Assembly (NCBI GenBank): GCA_035510605.1
Contig: DATKGW010000012.1
Span: 62,001-126,000 of the forward strand
DNA: 64,000 nt
From: DATKGW01 sp035510605
Lineage (GTDB): Bacteria; Patescibacteriota; Saccharimonadia; Saccharimonadales; CAIOMD01
Reading direction: 5' to 3'
Part shown: piece by piece, positions 43,387 through 51,361 of the stretch
Position numbering within the stretch: the stretch's first letter is position 1
Layout of the letters: the number at the start of each line of letters is the position of its first letter
Translations under genes and position numbers: made by a program
The notes under the pieces: generated by a model
The model's database searches: none
What the model saw: the letters and a program-made list of their open reading frames with translations, nothing else
Told to the model about the DNA's origin: nothing

Positions 43387-44475
43387 CTAATCGTCGGTTT
43401 GGGGTTTGTCGACAAGTAGCGGTTCGATGGCCGGGCTGGTGCCGGCAATTTTTAGCACGTCTTTATCGACTTTTTTAAGTTCTTTGTGGGCACTATTAAA
43501 GTGGCCGACAGTGGTACCCAAACTGCCGCCCAATTTTTGCATAAATGAATCATACCGGCTGAGATGTTCGCCCAGCATGCCAACCCTGATTTGGATCTCT
43601 TTGGCCTGCTCTTCTATCTGTAAGCTGCGCAAGCCCTGCAAAACCGTTTGCAGGTAAGCCATAAAGCTCGTCGGGCTGACGATTATGACTTTTTTATCCC
43701 TAAAGGCGTATTCTATTAAATCGCGCGAGCTGGTGCTGGTGGCACCGACTTTGTTAATCAATAGATCATAATAAATCGCTTCGCTGGGGATGAACATAAA
43801 GGCAAAATCCATGGTGCCCTCGGCCGGGCGGATATATTTGGCAGTTTCGTCGATGCGATTTTTAAGATCGGCCTTAAAAGCTTTGATTAGCGTATCACGC
43901 GGCGCTTTGGATTTTTCTTCTATGATGCGGTTGTAGTTTTCGAGGCTGAATTTGGAATCGACTGGCAAGAGCTTGTTTTTGTCTAGTACGATTACGGCAT
44001 CGACTATTTCACCATCTTTAAAACGGTGTTGCAGATGAAACCTTTCCGGCGGTAAGACGTTTTCTAGCACGCTTTGCAAATAATATTCACCCAAGACACC
44101 ACGCTGCTTGGGGTTTTGCAGCACGTTTTGCAAAGTTTTAAGCTCATCGGCCACATCCACCACCCGGCGGTTGGTTTCGTCCAGTTTGGCCAGGCGCTGG
44201 GTGACATCGGTGATTAGTTTGGCACTTTCGCTAAACTGCTTGGCGATAGAATCGCGCATCATAGCCTGGCTTTTATCCAGCCGCTGATTAACAGATAGGT
44301 TTAGGCTGTCTTTGAGCTTTTCTATATTATCGCTTAGGTTGGTCATGTCCTGCTTGATGAGTCCGGCGGCAGTATCGTTTTTTAGGTTGCCGATTTTTTG
44401 CGACAAATAGTAAACGGTAAAGCCCAAACCGATGACCACCACACCCAGTACTACCAATAAAATCACATTTGTCAT
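43387..44475 (-). CDS. rmuC: DNA recombination protein RmuC
   Basis: A 362-aa RmuC family protein, linked to limiting inversions at short inverted repeats. It has an N-terminal transmembrane helix (about residues 4-24), a long coiled coil, then the nuclease-like RmuC domain: RGVLGEYYLQSVLENVLPPE, FHLQHRFKDGEIVDAVIVL, LLPVDSKFSLENY and FMFIPSEAIYYDLL. The D-A-V-I and D-S-K motifs match the PD-(D/E)XK-like core. Length is typical. Confidence 0.93.
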   Translation of the reverse strand: MTNVILLVVLGVVVIGLGFTVYYLSQKIGNLKNDTAAGLIKQDMTNLSDNIEKLKDSLNLSVNQRLDKSQAMMRDSIAKQFSESAKLITDVTQRLAKLDETNRRVVDVADELKTLQNVLQNPKQRGVLGEYYLQSVLENVLPPERFHLQHRFKDGEIVDAVIVLDKNKLLPVDSKFSLENYNRIIEEKSKAPRDTLIKAFKADLKNRIDETAKYIRPAEGTMDFAFMFIPSEAIYYDLLINKVGATSTSSRDLIEYAFRDKKVIIVSPTSFMAYLQTVLQGLRSLQIEEQAKEIQIRVGMLGEHLSRYDSFMQKLGGSLGTTVGHFNSAHKELKKVDKDVLKIAGTSPAIEPLLVDKPQTDD

Positions 44476-44518
44476 TACTTATATTCTAAAGCATAACCTA
44501 AAAATAACCTTTAAAAAC

Positions 44519-44548
44519 ATTAAGCCGGTGTGTTTCAACCGGCTTAAT
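44519..44548 (-). terminator. intrinsic terminator after the secreted coiled-coil gene
   Basis: A perfect 11-bp stem (ATTAAGCCGGT with ACCGGCTTAAT) and an 8-nt loop; on the minus strand it is followed by TGTTTTTAA. It is placed about 60 nt after the stop of the gene at 44610 and before rmuC. Confidence 0.7.
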
Positions 44549-44609
44549 TGGAAGTTTTAACGCTTCCTCCATTAGCTTATCGTGCAGCTAGTTGGATTAC
44601 AAGGTAAAT

Positions 44610-45368
44610 TTATATTGCTTTTCCAAATGCACTTCTTAATTGTTGGTAAGCTGCATTTACGGCTGCCTTAAACTGTTGGTCGGCTGTCTGGTCGGCGGTT
44701 TTTTCGATTGCCGCTAAATTCTGGGCTATCTGGGCAATGTTGGTATTGGCCGCACGTGAGGCTCTAAATTTAGCCCTGGCTGCTTGTAAGTCGGTGGTCA
44801 GTGTGGCAGCTACTTCTTTATACGCCGTACCGTTGGCGCAATTATCCTGGGCCTTAGCCACGGCATCCGCATAATCCGAACGCAAGTTTGTCACAGCCTG
44901 ATCTATATCTGCTTGATTTTTGTCAATCGCCGAATCCACACCCGCCTGGTAGGTTGAACGGTTGGTATCATAGGCGCTGCGGCGGGACGAAACGGCATCG
45001 TTAATGTTGGTTTCGAACGTTTGGACTGCTGTTTTTTGCTGGTCGGTTGTTGCTTTGGCCTCTAACCGGGAAAAGTACTGGGACCTTATGCTATCCCAAC
45101 TCTTTCTGGCAGCGGCAATTTTATTATCCCAAGCGGTACGATCTTTGGTTAATTTGGCAGTATTAGCCTGATGTTCGGTGGTAATTTTGGCTACCCGGGT
45201 AGTAACATCGCTATTTAGACGATCCAAGACATTATCCAACCTGGAACAGGTATTTTCATTGGTTGTTGATTGATTGGTGTTGGTTGCTACTGCATAAGTT
45301 GTGCCAAAAGACAAAACCAGAATGGCACCGGTAGCCAATATACTCAAAAATTTAGAAACTGGCCGCAT
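44610..45368 (-). CDS. secreted coiled-coil protein
   Basis: A 252-aa exported protein: an N-terminal signal or anchor (residues 7-26, ending TTYAVA), then almost only Ala/Thr/Asp/Gln-rich helix with heptad-like spacing (RLDNVLDRLNSDVTTRVAKI, SRRSAYDTNRSTYQAG). One Cys lies near the mature N-terminus and another in AQDNCANG. Its first codons overlap the end of the pilin-like gene by 17 nt, so both form one unit that ends at the terminator near 44.5 kb. A structural surface role is possible. Confidence 0.65.
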   Translation of the reverse strand: MRPVSKFLSILATGAILVLSFGTTYAVATNTNQSTTNENTCSRLDNVLDRLNSDVTTRVAKITTEHQANTAKLTKDRTAWDNKIAAARKSWDSIRSQYFSRLEAKATTDQQKTAVQTFETNINDAVSSRRSAYDTNRSTYQAGVDSAIDKNQADIDQAVTNLRSDYADAVAKAQDNCANGTAYKEVAATLTTDLQAARAKFRASRAANTNIAQIAQNLAAIEKTADQTADQQFKAAVNAAYQQLRSAFGKAI

Positions 45369-45675
45369 TTGCGCTGTCTCCTACCTGAGTCACCGTGCTT
45401 TGGCTGACCGCAGCCTGGGCTGATTCCGAATTACTGGTTGTGCCATCAATTGAACCTTCGCTAGTAGCTTCGCTATCAATACTGTTGACGATGCTTTGGC
45501 CGGGCTGATTAGTCACGGTAGCAACGGCCGCTTCGTTGGTGGTGGCAGTTTTATTTCTCTGTTCAAAAACCCAATAACCAACAGCCACCACAGCAGCAAC
45601 TGCGACAATAATAAGCACTAGCTCTACAACGCCAAAACCTTTTTGTGGTTGAGACTTGTTTTGCCCCATATTCAT
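45352..45675 (-). CDS. type IV pilin-like protein
   Basis: A 107-aa protein with a prepilin-type N-terminus: a short basic leader, then KGFGVVELVLIIVAVAAVVA. Gly precedes the cleavage site, Phe is residue +1 and Glu is at +5, as in class III-processed prepilins. After the hydrophobic helix the rest is short and Ser/Thr/Asn-rich, without the disulfide loop of a major pilin, so it may be a minor pilin or pseudopilin. AAGGAG supports a start at ATG 45675 or the ATG at 45669. No pilus assembly genes are in this window. Confidence 0.72.
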   Translation of the reverse strand: MNMGQNKSQPQKGFGVVELVLIIVAVAAVVAVGYWVFEQRNKTATTNEAAVATVTNQPGQSIVNSIDSEATSEGSIDGTTSNSESAQAAVSQSTVTQVGDSANAASF

Positions 45676-45824
45676 TCTTCTCCTTAATTTGTTACGCATT
45701 AATGCTTACGCTCAAATAGCTATTATAAAGACTCTATTGGCTAAAACAAAACATCTGGATATCACACCTATATTTTTTCCTATCTGGCGGTTATAATGAT
45801 GATAATTATCAGATACATTCAAAG

Positions 45825-46910
45825 ATGAATTTAAAACAACGCCGGGCACTGACAATTACACTCATCATCGCTTTGTTGTTTGCGGCCGTTTTTTTGCGCC
45901 ATTATTTTTCATTAATTGCCTTAGCCGCGATTGTGGCGTTTTTATACAACCCGATATACAGATGGCTATTTAAAAAGACTAAGGGCAAAAAGAATTTATC
46001 GGTGACAATCACTTTATTTGTTGCCATTATTACGATTTCTATCCCCGTTGCCATAGTTCTGGTAGTTACTGTCGACCAAGCCTTTCAGGTAGCGGATATC
46101 ATCAAACGCTCGGCCGCCAGTGGCACATCCATCGGTGACATTATTAATAATGTAATTACCGCCATCAACCACATTATCGATAAGTTGCCCGGCCACAGTG
46201 TACATCATATAAGTTCGGGTCAGGTTTTTGACTGGCTGAAAAATAACACCAGCGTGCTGATTAGATCCTCGTTCAATTACGTAGCTCATTTTGCCGGCAG
46301 TTTCGCTTCTTACCTGACAAAAGCAGTTATCTTTATATTCATTTTTATTTCATTCTTAAAAAATCAAGACAAGTGGCTGGGCACCATCCGTAAATTAAAC
46401 CCCTTGGGCGATAGAGTGTCTGATCTTTACCTGTCACGAATGGCGGCCATGACCAGCGCCATGGTTAAGGGACAATTTACCATAGCTTTGATGCAGGGTC
46501 TGGTCGACGCCAGCTTGTTATATATCGCCGGTATCCATTACTTTATATTTTGGTTCGTTTTGGTCACGTTTTTGTCTATCATCCCGCTTGGTGGCGGTAT
46601 ATTGGTAATACCGACAGGTATAATAATGCTGATTACCGGTAATATCTGGCAAGGCATCCTATTAATTTTCGGCCATATCGTGATTGTTACCAACATCGAT
46701 AACGTCTTGCGACCACGGTTTGTACCAAGAACCGCCAGGCTGGATTCGTCATTGACGATTTTATCGGTATTTGCCGGTATTGCCATGTTCGGCTTTTTGG
46801 GGATTGTCATCGGGCCGGTACTAATGATTCTAATCGTAACGACTATCCAGGTCTATTTGCAAGCGGTTGAGCATGATAAAAATGCCCAAGAAGTCGGTTT
46901 AGAAGAGTAA
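45825..46910 (+). CDS. AI-2E family transporter
   Basis: A 361-aa integral membrane protein of the AI-2E/PerM family. It shows the N-terminal transmembrane pair, the central AMVKGQFTIALMQGLVDASL, and C-terminal LVTFLSIIPLGGGILVIPTG and IDNVLRPRFVPR, which are family hallmarks. Members export small molecules or sodium ions in exchange; substrate here unknown. TATAAT lies about 30 bp upstream. It converges with dsbB, with 3 nt between stops. Confidence 0.9.
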   Translation: MNLKQRRALTITLIIALLFAAVFLRHYFSLIALAAIVAFLYNPIYRWLFKKTKGKKNLSVTITLFVAIITISIPVAIVLVVTVDQAFQVADIIKRSAASGTSIGDIINNVITAINHIIDKLPGHSVHHISSGQVFDWLKNNTSVLIRSSFNYVAHFAGSFASYLTKAVIFIFIFISFLKNQDKWLGTIRKLNPLGDRVSDLYLSRMAAMTSAMVKGQFTIALMQGLVDASLLYIAGIHYFIFWFVLVTFLSIIPLGGGILVIPTGIIMLITGNIWQGILLIFGHIVIVTNIDNVLRPRFVPRTARLDSSLTILSVFAGIAMFGFLGIVIGPVLMILIVTTIQVYLQAVEHDKNAQEVGLEE

Positions 46911-46913
46911 TTT

Positions 46914-47369
46914 TTATTTGGTCTTGAGATTGCGCATCCGGTAAATGCGCCATGTCAATAGTGCGCTGATAGCCGTAAATGCCACAAAGGACATAAACGG
47001 AATGGTGATAAAGCCCAGCCAATCAATCTGCGGCTTGGAGCAGGATACATCCGAACTAGCGGTACAATTAAAAACCGACTCATGCAAAACCCCCCACTGC
47101 AGCAAAGATTGGTACAAAGAAACCGGCACGCCGATTAGGCTCAAGGGCAAGCCGTAGTAAACGGCATTTTTATCTTTACGCAGAATTCCGACAGCAAATA
47201 TTACCACCAACGGATACATAAAAATGCGTTGCCACCAACACAGTAAACACGGATACCAATTTAAGACCTCGCTAAAATACAGGCTGCCAAACAGACCAGC
47301 TGTAGCTATTGACCAGACCAGATAATCGGTATAATCATCTAATAATTTTAATGGTTTTTGAATATTCAT
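46914..47369 (-). CDS. disulfide bond formation protein DsbB/BdbC-like
   Basis: A 151-aa four-helix membrane protein. The quinone-linked Cys pair is in WYPCLLCWWQRIFMYPL (CxxC), and the second, extracellular loop pair appears as FNCTASSDVSCSKP. It would reoxidise an extracytoplasmic thiol oxidase. A strong AGGGAGG site lies 5 nt before the ATG, and TATACT and TATAAG boxes lie just upstream. No DsbA-like partner was found in the window. Confidence 0.92.
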   Translation of the reverse strand: MNIQKPLKLLDDYTDYLVWSIATAGLFGSLYFSEVLNWYPCLLCWWQRIFMYPLVVIFAVGILRKDKNAVYYGLPLSLIGVPVSLYQSLLQWGVLHESVFNCTASSDVSCSKPQIDWLGFITIPFMSFVAFTAISALLTWRIYRMRNLKTK

Positions 47370-47416
47370 TTTTCCTCCCTAACTTATAAAAGTATACCAG
47401 ATGCTACGGCTGATCT

Positions 47417-48682
47417 TTAAAAAGGACACAAGCTGTCGCATTGCAAACTTTCGCTGATTCTGAGCAGTTCGTTATACTTGGCTGTTCGTTCACCACTGGC
47501 CACCGAACCGGCTTTTATTTGGCCACAATTAAGGCCGACAGCCAAGTGGGCAATGGCATTATCTTCGGTTTCGCCGGAGCGATGCGACATAATCGTATGC
47601 CAACCGGCAGCCTGAGCGGTTTTTACCGTTTGAATAGTTTCCGTCAGCGTGCCTATCTGGTTGGGTTTGACCAGCAAGCTATTGGCGGCTTGTTGGCTGA
47701 TGGCTTTTTGCAAACGACGCGAATTAGTAGTTATTAAATCATCACCAACTACTTGGATTTTGCTTCCGAACTGCCTGTTAAAATTACTCCAATCAGCCCA
47801 AGCTTCTCCAAAAAACGGATCCTCGATTGAGATAATCGGATAGTTTTCGATTAATTCAGCATACCAATCGGTTAAGGCTTTAGCGCCCAGTTCCCTTTTT
47901 TCACAACTAAAATGATAGCGACCCTTCCCATATAACTGGCTGGCAGCAATATCCAAGGCCAGTACAACATCTTCGCCAGGGTCATAACCGGCTTTCCAGA
48001 TAGCCCGCATAATCATATCCAGCGGTTCAGTGTTGCTTTTTATGTGCCACGGCGCATAACCGCCTTCGTCACCCAGTGACGAGGAATAGCTTTTAGCTTC
48101 TAAAATTTTACCGAGTTCGTGGAAGACTTCCGTGCCTATCCTCACAGCACTGTAAATGTCGTGAGCTGCTTTAGGGATAATCATATATTCTTGAAAATCA
48201 GTCGAATCATCGGCGTGAGCCCCGCCATTTATAATATTAAACATCGGCATGGGCAGAAGTAGTTTTTTATGATCAGCCAGATGTGCAATGTAGCGGTAAA
48301 AGGGAAGTTGTTTAGATTGCGCAGCAGCCCGGGCGGCAGCTAAAGAAACCGCTAAAATCGTATTGGAACCGTAGCGACTTTTATCGGTTGTACCGTCAAG
48401 CGAGCAAAGCCGGGCATCGAGGCCTTCTTGGTTATCCACCTCGAAACCTTTTAAGCTTGGAGCAATGGCATGCTCGACTATATTTAGCGCTTTGCTGACA
48501 CCCCTGCCGCCAAACCGATGGCTGTCATCCCTTAGTTCGGCAGCTTCTGTTAAGCCGACAGTCACCCCGGCCGGCGCGGCGGCCCGGCCAAAAATCCCAC
48601 CACGCAGAACAACATCAACTTCTACCGTTGGATTACCGCGTGAGTCTAGCACCCACCTCGACCGGACTCTTTCAATTTTCAT
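47417..48682 (-). CDS. eno: Enolase
   Basis: A 421-aa enolase converting 2-phosphoglycerate to phosphoenolpyruvate. Motifs: WVLDSRGNPTVEVDV, FNIINGGAHADDSTDFQEYM, SLGDEGGYAP, ISIEDPFFGEAW, QVVGDDLITTN, LVKPNQIGTLTET and SHRSGETEDNAIAHLAVG. Metal ligands and the catalytic Lys region are all present. A TATATA box lies about 10 nt before the ATG. It follows the NRAMP-type gene by 63 nt on the same strand. Confidence 0.97.
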   Translation of the reverse strand: MKIERVRSRWVLDSRGNPTVEVDVVLRGGIFGRAAAPAGVTVGLTEAAELRDDSHRFGGRGVSKALNIVEHAIAPSLKGFEVDNQEGLDARLCSLDGTTDKSRYGSNTILAVSLAAARAAAQSKQLPFYRYIAHLADHKKLLLPMPMFNIINGGAHADDSTDFQEYMIIPKAAHDIYSAVRIGTEVFHELGKILEAKSYSSSLGDEGGYAPWHIKSNTEPLDMIMRAIWKAGYDPGEDVVLALDIAASQLYGKGRYHFSCEKRELGAKALTDWYAELIENYPIISIEDPFFGEAWADWSNFNRQFGSKIQVVGDDLITTNSRRLQKAISQQAANSLLVKPNQIGTLTETIQTVKTAQAAGWHTIMSHRSGETEDNAIAHLAVGLNCGQIKAGSVASGERTAKYNELLRISESLQCDSLCPF

Positions 48683-48745
48683 AACTTTAAGTTATATAAT
48701 CCCACTTGTTAAGGGAAGCGGCAAGTTGTTTATGCTTAAGCCAGC

Positions 48746-50140
48746 TTAAGCCCCTTTGATAAATGAATAAATCAACACCAGACCGGCTACCAGCATCACT
48801 ACAAATGTTAACCTGATGACCAGATTCGACACAAACTTATTCTTATACTGGCCCATGATATTGGCATTATTGCCGACTCTGGCAATCATAAACAGTAAGG
48901 GCACCGCCGCCAAACCGTTAAACACCGCCGCAAAAATCAAGGCTTTGATCGGGTTGATACCTAAAAAGTTAATCGCCAAACCGGCCAGTGTCGACACAAC
49001 AATAATCATATAAAAGCCGACTGCTCTTTTTAGCCGCCGATGCAAGCCTTCACGCCAACCAAAAACTTCGCTGATGGCATATGAAGCCGAGCCGGCCAAA
49101 ACCGGAATGGCCAAAAATCCCAGACCCAGCACACCGGCCGAAAAGATTATCTTAGCCACCAAACCGGAATCAGGGAAACTCCTGACCAGAGGCTCCAGAG
49201 CTTTGGCGGCATCGGCCAGAGTATTGATTTGGGTTACTCCGTTAAAGTGCAAAACCGTGGCACAGGTCACAATCATGAACCAGGTGGCTATCTCGGAAAA
49301 CGTCATGCCGACAAAATTATCCAGATGCACGCTGCGCAAAAAACGCCGGCTGAGACGCGGCTCTTTTTGAGTATTTTCCGCCAGACGATGTTGCATTATT
49401 TCGTCCTCTACCACTTCGGATGTATCCCAAAAGAAAAGATATGGGCTGATTGTAGTACCCAATAGACCAACCAAAATATAAAGCATGGCGAAATCAATAT
49501 GTATATTTATATGGACTGTGGAATATAACAACTTACCCCATGGTTCACTGACCATCAGGGCCGTAAAAATATAGGCCAGTAGCGACAAGGTCAGCCACTT
49601 TAAAATTTTGGCATATTTTTTATAGCTGACAAAAATCTCTAGAAGCAAGATGACAATCGCATAAATCACAGCTAAAATTGATACCGACACGGGGATAAAC
49701 AGCCTGGTCGTACTGGCTATGGCACTGATATCGGCTCCGATATTGATAACGTTGGCAAATAGAACCAACGAAACGGCAAAATACAGTAATTTACGACTAT
49801 AATTATCTCGTAAAACCGCCGCCAGACCTTTACCGGTGACAGCACCTATGCGCGAACAAGCCTCTTGGACATAAAGCAGCATCGGGTACATAAAAAGTGC
49901 CGTCCAAAGTAAACTGTAGCCATAGACGGCACCGGTCTGAGAATAAGTTATGATGCCCGATGGATCATCATCAGCCGCTCCGGTAACAATACCCGGCCCC
50001 AGCATACGCTGGAAGCGGCTATAGCTTTTATAATTTAATATACTCTTAGCAATAGCCAATGAACGCTTTTCGGATAGCTTTAAACTCTTTCTGGCTTTTT
50101 TAAATCTTCTTAAATTCTGTTTTCTGGATATTATCGGCAT
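48746..50140 (-). CDS. NRAMP-related divalent metal transporter
   Basis: A 464-aa membrane protein with about 11 helices and the LeuT-like NRAMP pattern. TM1 reads LGPGIVTGAADDDPSGIITY, in which the canonical D-P-G-N is D-P-S-G. TM6 contains GTTISPYLFFW, where NRAMP Mn/Fe transporters have M-P-H. The metal-selective Met is therefore replaced. This matches NRAMP-related transporters that prefer Mg2+ or have other ions, so a Mn2+ or Fe2+ function should not be assumed. A basic cytoplasmic N-terminus of about 35 residues precedes TM1. Confidence 0.87.
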   Translation of the reverse strand: MPIISRKQNLRRFKKARKSLKLSEKRSLAIAKSILNYKSYSRFQRMLGPGIVTGAADDDPSGIITYSQTGAVYGYSLLWTALFMYPMLLYVQEACSRIGAVTGKGLAAVLRDNYSRKLLYFAVSLVLFANVINIGADISAIASTTRLFIPVSVSILAVIYAIVILLLEIFVSYKKYAKILKWLTLSLLAYIFTALMVSEPWGKLLYSTVHINIHIDFAMLYILVGLLGTTISPYLFFWDTSEVVEDEIMQHRLAENTQKEPRLSRRFLRSVHLDNFVGMTFSEIATWFMIVTCATVLHFNGVTQINTLADAAKALEPLVRSFPDSGLVAKIIFSAGVLGLGFLAIPVLAGSASYAISEVFGWREGLHRRLKRAVGFYMIIVVSTLAGLAINFLGINPIKALIFAAVFNGLAAVPLLFMIARVGNNANIMGQYKNKFVSNLVIRLTFVVMLVAGLVLIYSFIKGA

Positions 50141-50170
50141 AGTTTGTTAGCTTAATTTTTTGTCAATCGT

Positions 50171-51361
50171 TTATAATCCAATACAAATTATTGCGCGGCG
50201 GGCGATTTCGTGAGCTTCATCGGTAGTAATAACATATACCGGCCTTAGACGTTTACGGGGGCTGATACGAATAAGTTTGGCCGGTTCGATAACTCTTTTG
50301 TTAATAGAGTCTTGCACGGCCAATCCCATGAATGATAGATTTTCTATAATCCGCTGCCGCAAAATAAATGAGCGGTCGCCAACTGTGCCGGTAAAAACCA
50401 AGCCGTCAACTCCGCCTAAACTAGCCGCCATTTTGGCAATGGCCTGCTGCGCTCCGTTAACATACATCCTCAGAGCCAGCCCGGCCTTATAATCACCAGT
50501 CGTTTCGGCCTCCAAAAGATCCCTTAAATCCGGCGAACTACCACTGATACCTAAAAGTCCGCTGGATTTATTGAGGTATTTTTCCATGGCAATATCATCC
50601 AGTTTTAGTTCATTTTTTATCGCCAGAACCGCTGCCGGATCAATTGAACCACTGCGCGTGGCCATCATTAGACCATCAAGCGGCGAGTAACCCATAGTCG
50701 TATCGACGCTCTGCCCGTTTAATATTGCCGAGACACTGCTACCGCTGCCCAAATGACAAACAATCAATTTATCGGGTAGTTTATGTTTTTTAGTTAACAG
50801 TTTAACGACTGCCGCTAGTGATATGCCGTGATAACCAAAGCGCTTAATTTCTAAGCGGTCAGCATCTTCGAGCGGTATGGCATAGTTCCAAGCCCAATCC
50901 GGTTTGGTGACATGAAATGCCGAATCGGAAATTAGGGCAATCGGGATGTCAGAATAATGTTGTTTTAACCTTTTAACTTCTTGCAAGGTCACGCTGACAT
51001 GCAAGGGAGCTTTATCTTTAAGCTGATACAGGTGCCCAACAGATTCGGCATCAAGCAAATGATCCTGCAAAAAATAACGGCTCGGTGCCACGACCCGTAA
51101 GCCAATACCGGATATGTGCGCTCTTTTGGCAATACCGGCATTATCCAGAATTGGCACAACATGCTCCGTGACATCGTCCAGTTGGGTTATCTTGGAACGC
51201 AATACGGTGGATTTGCCGGCTGTAGTCATGGTGCAGACAATGCGGCCATCTTCGGCATGCTCAAAATTCAGCGAAACCAAGCATTTGTCTTTAGTATATA
51301 AGGCATACTTGCGGCTGGAACTACCAGGATTGGCGGCTAAAATTAACGGGTCCATTGCCAA
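50171..51361 (-). CDS. ackA: Acetate kinase
   Basis: Makes ATP and acetate from acetyl phosphate. About 396 aa: ILAANPGSSSRKYALY at the N-terminus, IKRFGYHGISL, VCHLGSGSSVSAILNG, MGYSPLDGLMMATRSGSIDP and VFTGTVGDRSFILRQRI. The last motif is more usually F-T-G-G-I-G-E-N, so the family is somewhat diverged. The first codons overlap the end of the phosphoketolase gene. GGAG stands 8 nt before TTG at 51361; ATG at 51355 is an alternative. Confidence 0.93.
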   Translation of the reverse strand: MAMDPLILAANPGSSSRKYALYTKDKCLVSLNFEHAEDGRIVCTMTTAGKSTVLRSKITQLDDVTEHVVPILDNAGIAKRAHISGIGLRVVAPSRYFLQDHLLDAESVGHLYQLKDKAPLHVSVTLQEVKRLKQHYSDIPIALISDSAFHVTKPDWAWNYAIPLEDADRLEIKRFGYHGISLAAVVKLLTKKHKLPDKLIVCHLGSGSSVSAILNGQSVDTTMGYSPLDGLMMATRSGSIDPAAVLAIKNELKLDDIAMEKYLNKSSGLLGISGSSPDLRDLLEAETTGDYKAGLALRMYVNGAQQAIAKMAASLGGVDGLVFTGTVGDRSFILRQRIIENLSFMGLAVQDSINKRVIEPAKLIRISPRKRLRPVYVITTDEAHEIARRAIICIGL

